From Microvelia longipes (Eukaryota > Arthropoda > Insecta > Hemiptera > Veliidae), in the NCBI GenBank assembly GCA_018340805.1, contig JACMZG010001911.1:54359132-54423131 (forward strand): a stretch of 64,000 bases of DNA, read 5' to 3'. Below, one piece after another: positions 53,501 through 63,134 of this stretch. The notes under the pieces were generated by a model. That model worked only from the letters and a program-made list of their open reading frames with translations. It searched no databases and was not told where the DNA came from. How positions within the stretch are numbered: position 1 is the stretch's first letter; each line of letters opens with the position of its first letter. The position numbers and the translations under genes were made by a program.

Positions 53501-54118
53501 AGCAAATTTAGAAATTTTGAAATGTATGAATAATTTGGTATCTGCAGTCATAGTTGATCCATCGCCCAAATTAATAGTGATATCACATGGTTCACTTTGA
53601 ATAATATTGCCAGGAGTTTGCCTAAGCTTATCAATTAAACTGTTACTTATATATGACAGGGTTGCACCTGTATCAACAAGTGCTAGAGCAGTAATATTCT
53701 TAAAAGAAAACAGGACTTCCACAGGTTTTACAATAACAGGATGAGGTTTACTTTTATTTATGAAATAATTGGAATGCCTAGAGCTTTGCTGTTGGCTTCT
53801 GTTGTGATTACCAGCATTGGCTCTATTGGAATTGCTACTATTAGCTTGCTGGTGATCAGAGTTAGGCGGCTGAACAGGATGATTCATGAGAGATGGAACA
53901 TTCTGACATTGTGTATTTGCATAATGCTTATTCTGTCTTCTATTACTAGATTGACAGTAGTAATTACTTGATCTATTATTATTGCTACTATTTTGTTGTG
54001 AACTATGACTCTGTGATCTATTGCCAGTGGAATAACCAGGATTAGAATTATTATTATTAGAACTATTGTAATTATAATTTGACTTATTATAATTAGAATC
54101 AGAACTTTTATAAGTTGA
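50579..54118 (-). CDS. gypsy-3 pol: protease, RT, RNase H, integrase
   Basis: From the internal ATG at 53887 the frame is open for 1102 residues. It also stays open upstream to the LINE junction at 54118, through an Asn/Ser-rich stretch. In order: protease with DTGA at residue 72 and IIGRDFI; RT with FSVLDLRSAFYQIPL, LPMGFAPSG and IYHDDLIIY (YHDD, an uncommon second residue); RNase H with LQTDASGHSLGAVL and ETDNSALSFLL; integrase H2C2 (HPGVAKTI..CHACQISK), DFVGPL, ITDRGSAFNS, NLAERVNKQLK; and a GPYKI end. No stop or shift was found, so this enzyme part looks intact. The true start is at 57999, beyond the insertion. Confidence 0.95.
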   Translation of the reverse strand, partial: STYKSSDSNYNKSNYNYNSSNNNNSNPGYSTGNRSQSHSSQQNSSNNNRSSNYYCQSSNRRQNKHYANTQCQNVPSLMNHPVQPPNSDHQQANSSNSNRANAGNHNRSQQQSSRHSNYFINKSKPHPVIVKPVEVLFSFKNITALALVDTGATLSYISNSLIDKLRQTPGNIIQSEPCDITINLGDGSTMTADTKLFIHFKISKFAWTFPFIIAPIPVPIIIGRDFIKKSQMLINGIDSSVKFNFAPNDILMLDSKEAEIVNKQYTHEDFNLFNDNMSDSDNSENNNVNIIFDESLSSKNKQKFNELIESYSDVITTRIGKTDQLQYDIKLKDYEPVRSKPYYYAPPKLNALRTCNNDLLKQGIIRPSISTFASPTFLVSKKNGKHRLITDFRALNQKVLLEATPAPTIESAFQHLSKAKIFSVLDLRSAFYQIPLSESSKPFTAFITPTGLNEYNFLPMGFAPSGLVLNRLLDKTFQDLKYNGLFIYHDDLIIYTEDIESHYDLLAVVLQRLRQAGLTVNPEKVRIASSCIEFLGHIFQNGTLSLDHSRVEPIYNYPAPKNLKQLARFLGMSGFYSKFIPNYANIVAPLNKLKRKNEVFTWGPEQQRAFVTIKEHLVSRPILRLPDFDKEFILQTDASGHSLGAVLLQEDGNGIRFPVAYASRALLPYESRKTIIELEAIAIYFGIMRFRQYLEHRHFTLETDNSALSFLLQGSRLNRKLARWCAQIGSLQFTVKHIKGSSNKIADSLSRMFEPGTNSNPNEELKVESQCLILGSIPEIFNNLEEIQSNNPEIVEIKKQIQNGNCEKFIIRNNIVLYKPGDMKTARILVGSNMISLLFNYYHCSAISSHPGVAKTIKSISEKFYWKTLRRDISTLVKRCHACQISKQCSNSHVGYLASEVSTRPFQRIYCDFVGPLPRSSLNNTYILVITDGFSKHSVFIPCRNMTADTATRLLQQRYFSIFGTPEHLITDRGSAFNSSKFQSMCLNLGIKHVLLSPFHPGPNLAERVNKQLKVALRIYHSTRHKDWDTKLHNFQMAFNSGFHEATKSTPNKLIFRPDILGPLEVKWELNKLLENKAEKETEEVWSQALENLRKAHTRVANQYNKHRWENPYKVGDKVLLLRHNLSNKANKISAKLSPKFSGPYKIIKFSTPVSVVLDPMDGAATKDAHISQLKPYHG

Positions 54119-54338
54119 GAGAGAAACACAATATATTTACAAAAAAATACATAGTGGGGCTGCTCATATACAATGAGTTGCTAAAACACACAGCGTACTA
54201 ATCAATCACATTAAACATGACAATTAACAATGAAATAAGTAAAACTATAGTAAAAAAAAAAATTAAATACATAAAATAAATTATTAGGTTAAACAAACAG
54301 AAAATTAAATTTGTACATTATATCTAAAACTAGATAAG

Positions 54339-55514
54339 TTAATTATACACATGGTTATTAATTATGCCTAACGAATCTAAAATAATATTCTCAGATATTT
54401 GCGTCAGTTTTTTGGGGTCAATTCCCATATCGTCGAAGAATTTTGATGTTATTGTAGGAATGGCACCTCTCGAGCCAAACCATAGTCCTATTACTCGGAA
54501 CTCTCTGTCGCCCTGTTGGTCTCTATATTTCTCTTTATAATAATCTAAACACTTTTCGTAAATCTGTTTCTTTTCCTCGTGGACTTTCTCACCTTGTAAA
54601 GGATCGTTAGTCTCGTACCTCACTGTAGGGTCAATCACCAAAGCTTCCTTACTGTTTTTATTAAAGGCTATAATGTCTGCGTACCTCGTGGAACCATTTG
54701 TATTAACGCCGAAGACTTCCTCATAACAAGTGTAACCTTTTTCTCTTAACAAGTCAATGATGGTGTGTTTGACATTATGGTGGCGGCGAGTAACAAGAAG
54801 CATGTTGTTAGGACAATTACCAAGCACATGTGCTGGTGTTTCAGTCTCTCTGCTGCATTTGCGACAGAGGGGTCCCACGTCTCCTGTATACTTGCTGCCT
54901 GTAGTCGGTACACCACGTAGAGGGGCATAGTTGATATTCAATTTGATCGCGTTGGTCCACTCGGAACCTGTAAGGATTTGCCTATTACTAATGAATTCGT
55001 TAGCTTTGGTGTTTTCCTTAAAGTGGCACACTCCGATTCCTTGCCACTTACACTTTGACCACTCTTCAAACGATTTTTCGCGAAGGGATTGTCGAATATT
55101 TTTTATACTAATTCGACCGTTTAGATCTTGAAGTTCAAGACCAAGACGATCAGCACAATCAGACAGTTCGGCGTCATAATCGAGTATACCTTGTAATTGC
55201 ACTTCATCGACGTCTCTTAATTTTTGCAATATACTCATATGTTGTAACGGAGCTTCCCACGAACAACGAAGAATACCTAATCCTCGATAACGGCGAGGCG
55301 CATACAGCATAGTTGTAGAAGTGTTGGCTGGTAGTCCTACGATTGCTTTGGTACTTCTCCGGATCATGACATCAACACCTTCGAGAAAAGCCGGACGAAG
55401 TTTAGTCAGAGGAGCAGTTTGAAGAGGGTACGTAAGCGTTGGAAAAATATACTGGTTTAATATGTTGAGTTTCTGGTCAGGTTTTAGCAGATTAGAAGTG
55501 ACTAGACTGTTCAA
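54339..55514 (-). pseudogene. R2-type LINE C-terminus: CCHC and restriction-like endonuclease
   Basis: 391 open residues. After a thumb-like part (LNILNQYIFPTLTYPLQ), CRKCSRETETPAHVLGNC at residues 217-234 is the C-x2-C-x8-H-x4-C finger that precedes the nuclease in this superclade. RYADIIAFNKNSKEALVIDP at 277-296 holds the D...D pair of the PD-(D/E)XK-like nuclease, and a Lys/Tyr-rich C-terminal part follows. Only the join with the RT frame (55492-55514 overlap) is broken. 54119-54338 is the 3' UTR. Confidence 0.9.
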
Positions 55515-56850
55515 GTTGGTATTCAGTTTCTCTATTGCAGCGTCGAAATTTAATAATTTCGTTATCGCTATTAGATATTATATAGCTTCCGTCTTCTAGG
55601 TTTAATCTGGAGCTTATTAGTTTACCTTTAGATAAAATAATGCACGTACTCTTAGCCGGGTTGATATTTAAGCCAATTTCCTTGAATCTACTAGCTATAC
55701 TGTTAATAACTCTTTCTGCTGCACTAACACTGGAGGCGGTGACAGCTTGGTCGTCGGCGAACCCCGATAGAAGTATTTTTTCCTGACCTGGATTGAGGCC
55801 ATAACCGTATTGGTTTGAGAACTGGGGGTCACAAAACTCTCTATAGATGTGATCTATAGCCAGGTTAAAAAGAGTAGCAGATAGAGGTCCTCCTTGTGGA
55901 ACGCCTGTCTCAACACGTATATCGTCAGTGTCGTGAAAACCGACGCGTATTCTTATTAGGTTAAAGCACAGTAGGGCTTCTATACATTTTATCAGATTGT
56001 CGGAAACGCCTCTAGCCTTTAAAGTGTTTATTACATGAAGATGACCAATATTATCAAAAGCACCGGTAACATCCAGAAAAGCGACAGCACTATCATTACC
56101 ATTTTGTTTAGCGTGTTTTAAAACAGCATCAATGAGCCGAGAGTTGATATGACAACCAGGAAGACCCTTCACAAAACCTCTCTGACAAGAATGAAAAGTT
56201 ACTTGCTGTCGAAGTTCGCCATCAAGTACCTTTTCTATTAATCTCTCAAGATAGAGTACATTGTAATGGGCCTCCATGACGCCACATCATCACTTCTGCC
56301 TTTACCTTTGTAAATAAGTACTGTACGACCTCTTCTAAACGCATCAGGCAAATATGAATATTTCAGAAAAATATCGATTATGGTTTGTATAATATGGGCC
56401 ACCTCAAGCCGTTTTTATTGTCCTAATAAGAACACCGTCAGGACCAGGACACGTGTCTAACGAAGTTGATTTTATAGCTTTGTGTATTGATTTCAGGCTC
56501 ACAGAAGCTATGTTTTCTTGAGGAACGGTTTGCTCGTAAGATTCACGTACGCGATTATTGGAATATTCAAATATAGGTCTGTAGTGATCTTCTACTTGCT
56601 TGATGTCAATAGGGCACTGTTTGGGTTTATCGGCAGTCATAATAGTTTGGACAACTTTTTTACGTCTGTTGTAATAATAATACTGAGCTACCTCATACTG
56701 ATACTGCTCTTGTCTCCGTTCTCTGTCCTTCTTATTGCTTCTCTGAGGATTAGAAACTTTTCCGGCTCCTTTTCCTTTTGTTCGTTTTATCCTTTTTACG
56801 TAATTTGAAATACCGTTGAGCAGGATGTTTTGGTCCAGGCAGCTCAGCAT
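55492..56850 (-). pseudogene. R2-type LINE reverse transcriptase
   Basis: 56404-56850 is the N-terminal extension with TCPGPDGVLIRTIK. Near 56290-56390 GRTVLIYKGKGRSDDVASWR is in an adjacent frame. 55492-56277 has the core: CQRGFVKGLPGCHINSRLID, FLDVTGAFDNIGH (motif A Asp), GVPQGGPLSATLFNLAID, GFADDQAVTAS (FADD catalytic pair) and GLNINPAKSTCIIL. Breaks are near 56404, 56277 and 55500. The domain primes from the nicked target. Confidence 0.9.
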
Positions 56851-57652
56851 TCGCTTCTTTTAAAAACGTCAAAAAGCCATTAGTCACGTTATCGAAGAGT
56901 ACAGGATCAAAGTCGTCATTAGATTTTAAAATGGATTTAAATTGTTTGTCCCATGAGTCAATTTTATTTTTAATAGTAGGATCAACAGTTTTACTAGAGT
57001 GGGCTTGGTTAGAAATTAGACCGTTTAACTTAGCTGTGTTTGCTTCCACTGGATGTTTTTTATTGAAATGAATGCTAAGGCCTCGCTTATTCTTAAAAGA
57101 CTGTCCGCAAATATCACATACTACGTTGTTGGACGCTGGGGGTAATTCACTTTGTTCTGAGTTGTTAATAGAACCGGTAGATGTTGATGGTACATCAATC
57201 TCATTGTTTACATTAGAAATGATTACCTCAGCGTTTTGTGTTTTAAGAGTATTCGAGGACTGGGGGTCAGTTTGCAAAGTGCTGATATCCACATTTTTCT
57301 TGCCTTTCACGGAGCCGTCACTTTCTATCCATTCAACATCTACTAGAGAATTTCCATTCTGCAGTGTAGTGGAATTGTTTTGCAATACACTTATTTTAGT
57401 GACGTAGGCTTCTTGTTTCTGGCCGTTATTTCTGGATATCACCACTTTTTGTCCAATAAAAGGTTTCGAAATGATGTTGGGTACCTCTGAAAGATTGTTC
57501 GTATCTGCCTGGTGGTTACTGACCTGATGATGATGGCCATTGTGCGCGTTGCCCACTGCATTTTCGGCTCCTGGGTTGACACCGAACAAATCACTCTCCT
57601 CAAATTCAGGGATTAAACCGTCAAATCCAACTAATCCCGATACCGAAAACAT
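56750..57652 (-). pseudogene. R2-type LINE ORF, N-terminal part with C2H2 finger
   Basis: The 300-residue frame from ATG 57652 has three parts. Residues 1-60 are acidic and His/Asn-rich. Residues about 66-130 (57263-57457) resemble the N-terminal domain of kinesin-13 motors: GQKVVISRNNGQKQEAYVTK, then VEWIESDGSVKGK. Residues 179-200 form a C2H2 finger (C-x2-C-x12-H-x4-H, CDICGQSFKNKRGLSIHF). The end is basic and overlaps the next frame, so a shift lies at 56750-56850. N-terminal fingers bind target DNA in R2-type proteins; a kinesin-like domain is not a usual part. Confidence 0.75.
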
Positions 57653-57858
57653 ATATTATCGTGATAGTATTTAGATTATTTAAAAGTATTTTCCGTCAAA
57701 AGATAAAAATTTGTCGACATTTAAACGTTATTGATTTTAAATAGTGCGAGTCCAAGCAAAAAGAAAACATTTTTATTATAACTACATAATATTAAACTAC
57801 ACTAAACTAGAGCTATTTTAACTAGATGTTTACGCTACGACGGCATAATTGCGACCTA

Positions 57859-57999
57859 TGAATTATTAGACCTATTGCTATTATAATTTTTTCTTGGATT
57901 GTAATGCTTTGTTCTATTAGAAAAATTGGTAGGTTGATTTGAGTTTTGTTTAGTACCAAAACGGGTTTCATATTCATTATTATTAGTATTCGTCACCAT
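57859..57999 (-). CDS. gypsy-3 pol N-terminal piece, cut by the LINE
   Basis: ATG at 57999 begins 47 residues (MVTNTNNNEYETRFGTK, then Asn-rich) that run up to the insertion at 57858/57859. On the far side (54118) an Asn-rich stretch continues in the same frame. The split explains why the long frame seems to start late. Gag ends 158 bases before this ATG, so pol is in a separate frame from gag. Confidence 0.75.
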
Positions 58000-58157
58000 T
58001 GTATATAATTTTTAATTTATTTAAAGACACTGGATGGGACTGAAATAACTACTTCTTACTTCTTTAAATGACTATATTTCGCCTGACCCCAGGCATACTC
58101 ATGTCTACAAACGGTTTAACAGCCTTTGAAGTAGAAGGAAGATTTAGACTATTTTTA

Positions 58158-59771
58158 TTAAAGTGAGAATTCTTTTTCGGCAGTTAATACTTCTTGAGTA
58201 GCTATAGCTATATCATATAATTCTGAAATAAGCTTGGGATTAGATTTGATTATAATTGATTTTCTTGTTTGGGGGTTTAAATTCTGAAGAATAATTTCCA
58301 CTATCTCGCTCTCAGTCATTTCAGGAATTAATAAATTAGCATTTCTTTGGATGTCAGTAATGAAATCATTAAATGACTCATCGGGTTTTTGAAATCTGTA
58401 AATATTATTATGGATTATTTTTCTCATAGATCTATCCGTTAAAAATTGTGCAGTTACACGATGTAATAATTCTTCCCACGAATTACGTGATTGAAGAGCT
58501 TCTGACCATACTTTTAAAAGGTGGCCTTCGGCATAGGGCATTGTATATAAAATGAATTCTTGGTCTTTAAATAGGCCTAAATCATATATTGACTTTAAAG
58601 AATTTAGATGTTTTGTTAATTCGAAGCTATCAGATCCAGTTACTTTTGATAGTTTGGATAGAAATGTATCAATAATCTTATTTTTCTGTTTATTATTAAT
58701 AGTTAATTCGAGTGCCTGAGGCAGAGTGGGTATGGGGTCTAAAAATGAGTTAGTATTATTTAAATCAATATTTTGACTGCTTTCAACGTTCAATTTATTA
58801 TCTTTAAAATTTATAGGCACTTGGGAATACGCTACTGGCATAGGGACAGTTTCCGATGATGCAGAAGGAATAAATGGAGGTTGGCTATAAAAAGGATTTC
58901 CTGGCAACCAAAAATAATTTGGGGCTTTAACATCGGAAGGGGCAAATGCGTTAAATTGCTGCTGGTTATTATTATGATAGCAGTTATTAATGAGCTGAGG
59001 TTGGGCTGACTTATGCTGGTTTAATGCATCAACCATAAATGGGGATAAATCTGGGTATAATAAACTACGGGTACTAACAGGTATCGATGATTGGTTAAAA
59101 TACGGGTAGTTTTTAATTGAATTAACTTGACAACTTGAACATGGTTTCGATTCATGATAATATTGATGTAACCTTAATGGTACATCATACCTGCCTTGTG
59201 AAGGCGGCATAACCATGAAAGGATTGCTACTAGCGTGTACAGAAGAACTATATCTATTAGAAGATGTTACATCTGGGTCACCTCTACAAGATGTAGCAAT
59301 ATTAGTGAATACACTAGCAGAATGGGGAATATGTAGGCCAACACTTCGGAATTTTTCATCTGGAAATATATTAGGTATTTGATAAGAACTACATGTGGTC
59401 GTAGGGGTACACGTTGTTGTTATAGTAGTAGTAATAGTTGAACATAAAGACATGTCACTATCATCAAGTGACATAGTATAACTAACGGTGTTAGGAACAG
59501 AAACAGGAAGGTTGGTCGTCGCACTCACCACTGACATAACAGGCATATTATGCATAGTAACAGCATTCATATTACTAACATTAGATGCTTCACCTAAACA
59601 ACTTCTACTTTTTATTTTTACAAAGTTCCATAAGAGACCACGCAGTAAATCTGCGGTATACTCTGGGCATATTGGTATATCCAGCGCATGGCATTGACTT
59701 ATCAACTGGCCTTTGTTAAGGTCTTTTATCCAAGAAGTTACTAAAGGTAAATTTTGCAAAGTATAAACCAT
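58158..59771 (-). CDS. gypsy-3 gag (537 aa)
   Basis: One open frame upstream of pol in the same orientation. Residues 1-60 are a short helical region; 60-330 are Ser/Asn/Pro/Thr-rich and low in complexity. Residues about 350-530 are a retrotransposon capsid-type domain: KIIDTFLSKLSKVTG, LFKDQEFILYTMPYAEGHLL, SWEELLHRVTAQFL, FQKPDESFNDFITDIQRNAN, and IVEIILQNLNPQTRKSI. No CCHC knuckle is visible; the Asn-rich start of pol may bind RNA instead. The frame is intact and would form the particle. Confidence 0.85.
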   Translation of the reverse strand: MVYTLQNLPLVTSWIKDLNKGQLISQCHALDIPICPEYTADLLRGLLWNFVKIKSRSCLGEASNVSNMNAVTMHNMPVMSVVSATTNLPVSVPNTVSYTMSLDDSDMSLCSTITTTITTTCTPTTTCSSYQIPNIFPDEKFRSVGLHIPHSASVFTNIATSCRGDPDVTSSNRYSSSVHASSNPFMVMPPSQGRYDVPLRLHQYYHESKPCSSCQVNSIKNYPYFNQSSIPVSTRSLLYPDLSPFMVDALNQHKSAQPQLINNCYHNNNQQQFNAFAPSDVKAPNYFWLPGNPFYSQPPFIPSASSETVPMPVAYSQVPINFKDNKLNVESSQNIDLNNTNSFLDPIPTLPQALELTINNKQKNKIIDTFLSKLSKVTGSDSFELTKHLNSLKSIYDLGLFKDQEFILYTMPYAEGHLLKVWSEALQSRNSWEELLHRVTAQFLTDRSMRKIIHNNIYRFQKPDESFNDFITDIQRNANLLIPEMTESEIVEIILQNLNPQTRKSIIIKSNPKLISELYDIAIATQEVLTAEKEFSL

Positions 59772-60512
59772 TTTAATGTTCCTTTAATAAATTATTAATA
59801 ATTGGAAAGGTACTATAGTGAACCTCACAAGAAAGGTAGTAAATTAAACAAAAGTAAATAACACAAGAAATAAAAATAAAAAAAGGTAATAAAAGCTCGA
59901 GGTTATCTGTTTAGGTGATGTGGTGTCTTTAAAGATGGATAAGGTTAATCACTCCAGAGCGCTTTCGAGAATCAATCACTGATGAATCAGGCTGCCATTT
60001 CCCGCTAATTCTTTCGAAGTCGACAAAAGACGATGGTGATAAAATACGATGACTTACGATTTCAAGAGTTAACATAAAATTTAATTTTAATTTAAGAGAT
60101 TAGAATTCAAAATAATAATTGACCGGAAAAAAAAATTTAACATTAAAAGAATTGAATACGCCCCGAGCCGCGTCAAGTTCGACCCCTGCTCCTCTCCAGT
60201 ACAAAGTTCAAATTCACGTAGTTACAAAAGGGCACATAACCTACTAAATTTGTGGCACATTGTGACAAAAAATTTTTAAAATTGGGCACAATTGATATTA
60301 AAACAATTAAATTAACCATAAAATGTATGGATTTTAATGGATTAAACAATGAAACACTACTATTTGAAAAGTTAGAAGGGAAAAATGATCTGGTAAGGCT
60401 ATTACGCCGTAACTTTCTTTTGGTGAAATTTTTAAATTTATAGATTAAATTTGGACATTTTATACCTCAAATACTTGGAAAAACGAAGATCTTAGCGATC
60501 TGCTACCAAATC
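59772..60512 (-). other. gypsy-3 5' leader and primer-binding site
   Basis: Directly after the 5' LTR the minus strand reads GATT then TGGTAGCAGATCGCTAAG (60508-60491), a typical tRNA-complementary PBS start. The remaining 700 bp up to gag are AT-rich noncoding leader. Confidence 0.7.
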
Positions 60513-60936
60513 TGAAGCGTACTAGGGGGGCAAGGCTACAGATAACTTAGGAAACGGGCCCGTGAAAGGGGCGGGCGAAATAGTTATTAAAATTAAAGGT
60601 TTTTTGTAAGGCTGGTAAAGGGTGGACGGCGATAATTCAAGCCATTTTGACGTGCCACAGATAGAGAACAATATGATTATAGATAAAAGATTAATTAATA
60701 AGATCAAACTAAACTAAATACTTAATTTACCGGAGAGGAGGGAACGCGGGGGCCGAACTCGAAGTAGACTGACAATTCCCGGGATTTCGCAAGGTTCTAG
60801 GGCCTCCGGGGCAGGGCTACCAACATACTAATAACAAAAGCGGACAAGGCGGAAGGACACCACAAGGATCAAGGCATAATTCTAAATTAAGACCTACAAT
60901 GCAAGGAACACCCCTTGGGTCCCCCTTTACATCACA
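60513..60936 (-). repeat. gypsy-3 5' LTR
   Basis: 424 bp, TGTGATGTAAAGG to CTAGTACGCTTCA on the minus strand; about 1% different from the 3' LTR by eye. The outer edge lies in copia-1 RNase H codons. Confidence 0.95.
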
Positions 60937-61312
60937 AATATTTTAACTTTATCGAACCTTCATCTACCTTCTCTTTAATATACCAATATCTAACATCAAT
61001 ATGTTTACTTTTACGATTAAGAACTCCATTTTTTATCAAAGTAATAGCACTTTGGTTGTCAACGTTTAAATTAATCATCAGATTTATTGACAAAAGCTCA
61101 TTAAAAAATGTTTTTAGAAATATTATTTCTCTGCAGCACTCGGCAGCAGCTATGTATTCAGATTCTGCAGTAGACATGGCCACAATAGGTTGCCTACGAG
61201 AGCACCAAGAAATTGGTCCACCACAGAAAAAAATGACAAAGCCAGTAGTGCTTCTTCTTGTTGTCAAGTCTCCCGCATAGTCTGAATCACTGAATGCATC
61301 CAACGAAACCAC
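60937..61312 (-). pseudogene. copia-1 RNase H
   Basis: LDAFSDSDYAGDLTTRRSTT, then GFVIFFCGGPISWCSRRQPI, then VAMSTAESEYIAAAECCREI and LNVDNQSAITLI are the standard copia RNase H blocks with the catalytic Asp and Glu. The frame ends at the gypsy-3 LTR (60936); its last part is at 47804-47891. Confidence 0.93.
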
Positions 61313-61367
61313 ATTATTTTCATTGTATTTAAATTCAATGCCTTCATCTGTGGTTGCATGGACATAC

Positions 61368-62441
61368 CTAAGAATATTTTGACATTTGCTTGTTTAGGAT
61401 CTCTAGAATATCTACACAAAATCCAGTAGCAAAACTTAAGTCTGGTCTAGTTTTATTACTAAGATATAACAAACTACCTATGGCTTCTTCATAAGGATAT
61501 GAACTATCTTTCTCTGATTCACCATAGTTATCATTAGCCATTATAGGAACGTTAACTGGTTTTGAATCAGACATATTAATTTTTTCAATCATTTTTAAAG
61601 AATAGTTAGACTGACTTAGTTTTATTTTACCAAAAGATCTATTTATTTCTATACCTAAAAAAGTTTTAAAATTTTCATTACAAGTTATGTCAAATTCAGA
61701 TTTCAAACTCTCAAGAATTCTATCAACAGATTCCTTATCTTTTCCAAGAATGATTCCATCATCAATATGAAATGCTATTATTAATAAATTATTTTCAATT
61801 TTAAATACACATTGGTCTGTTTTTAATTGTTTCATACCAATTGTTAATAAGAAATCAGAAAACTTTTGATTCCACATTCGTGAGGCTTGCTTAAGCCCAT
61901 ATAAGGCTTTATTAAGTTTAAAAATATTATTGGCCTTTGTTACAGTTACATTATTTTTAGTAAAAAATACTTCTCCTCCATTTTCAGTAATAGCATTCAC
62001 TGATATTAAGTTGTGAGACAAATCTGGCACATACAGGAAATTTTTTAAAGAACAATTATTTGATTTCACTGTACCTGCTTGCTCGGAGAGAATCACGTTT
62101 CCATTAGCCAGTCCAATCCGAACAGCATCCTGTTTGGTGTGAGAAAGTAGTTGTTGGTTGTTAGTGAGATGTTTTGTACTGCCGCTGTCTATAATCCACA
62201 AACTTTCTTCATAATATTCATCTTGATTACCTGTTGCCAGGAAGGACACATCCTTGTTGCTTTTTGAAAAGCAGTCTTGTTCCTCATGATTATTTTTTTT
62301 TACAGATTTTACAGTACTTTGAGGCGGTACTTTTGTTTTTGTTTTGGGGGCAATACTTAGCCATGTGATTTCCTGAGCAACGGAAACATGTAAGTTTGTT
62401 TCTGTTGTTCCCTTTGTATTTCTGAGTTGCTTGAAAGGCAA
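61368..62441 (-). pseudogene. copia-1 zinc region, protease and RT with internal deletion
   Basis: One 357-residue frame. NNHEEQDCF is the end of a zinc motif. LWIIDSGSTKHLTN is the copia protease active site. FLYVPDLSHNLISVNAITEN follows, then within about 25 residues the frame passes directly into LNKALYGLKQASRMWNQKFS, the late part of the copia RT. AFHIDDGIILGKD (usually YVDD, here HIDD) and EIGSLLYLSNKTRPDLSFA-like segments follow. GAG-pre-integrase, integrase and the first half of RT are missing, joined in frame. The copy cannot integrate on its own. Confidence 0.9.
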
Positions 62442-62990
62442 CCGGGGCCTTTTCAGTGTTGTTTTCCTTCTGCCTATGTTCCTCAGCTATAAGCCTACTG
62501 GTGAGATTATTTATGTTTTTCTTTGATTCTGACTCCCAGGCCGTTCAGAAGTGGCTGTAACTTTCGGGCAGGGTTGTTAGGATTTTTAACATGATTAAGT
62601 TGTCGTTTATGTTTTCGCCAAGAGTTTTAAGTCTGTGGCACAAATTTTCAATTTTACTAATGTGTTTGGCCACGTCATCTACTCCACTCATTTTGTAGTA
62701 AAAAAACTCTAGCATTAGTGAAAACTTCTGGCTTTCACTATCTCTCTCGAAAGTCCCTTTTAGCTTCTGCATCATTTCTAGTGCTGTTTCGCAGTTTAAC
62801 ACAAAATTCATAGTGTTTTTACTTAAGGTGTTCACTATTATTTTTTGTGCCTTGGCATCTCTCTTTGAAAATTCGTTACCTTGTTGCACTGATGCTGATG
62901 GCGGAGGTTTCGTTTCATCTTGTTGTATAATTTTAAATTGATTAAAGGCGCCATTAGTAAATCTTATTTTAGATATTTTATTTTTGTTAT
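62290..62990 (-). pseudogene. copia-1 gag
   Basis: 62545-62960 encodes FTNGAFNQFKIIQQDET, then AKAQKIIVNTLSKNTMNFVL, GTFERDSESQKFSLMLEFFY and MLKILTTLPESYSHF, the UBN2-type copia gag. Near 62385-62290 in another frame are CFRCSGNHMAKYC and CKICKKKNHEEQDC, its zinc knuckles. Shifts lie near 62540 and at the A-run at 62295. The N-terminus is truncated or starts without a clear ATG. Confidence 0.85.
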
Positions 62991-63134
62991 TGCCTACACT
63001 GTGAGTGTAACCTTTTTTACTGTTATGTTTTAAAAAATGCGTTCTGGTTAAAATTTTTATTCTTTTTTATCAACCCCATCATTGGTTATGGGCCCAGGAA
63101 AACGTTTTAAAACTCTTAAATAGTGTGTTTTCTA

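Larger units (their letters stand above)
54119..57858 (-). mobile_element. R2-type (restriction-like endonuclease) LINE inserted in gypsy-3
   Basis: About 3.74 kb between the two halves of gypsy-3 pol. The junctions share TCA (minus strand), a 3-bp possible target duplication. It has a single coding region with an N-terminal kinesin-like domain, one C2H2 finger, RT, CCHC and restriction-like endonuclease, the order of R2/R4/NeSL-type elements. There is no A tail. The 5' leader before ATG 57652 is about 200 bp, so the copy seems full length. Three frame breaks interrupt the ORF. Confidence 0.88.
47892..60936 (-). mobile_element. Ty3/gypsy element gypsy-3, full length, with nested LINE
   Basis: LTRs of 424-425 bp at 47892-48316 and 60513-60936 are almost identical. 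The minus-strand order is 5' LTR, PBS, gag, pol, a 2.2-kb noncoding part, PPT, 3' LTR. Outer flanks AATC and AATA lie in copia-1 RNase H. A 3.7-kb R2-type LINE splits pol. Without it the element is about 9.3 kb. No env-like frame was found. Confidence 0.95.

Noticed and set aside
53884..54129. Ile/Val-rich membrane-like frame
   Set aside because: Frame-shifted reading of the Asn-rich AAT codons of gypsy-3 pol.
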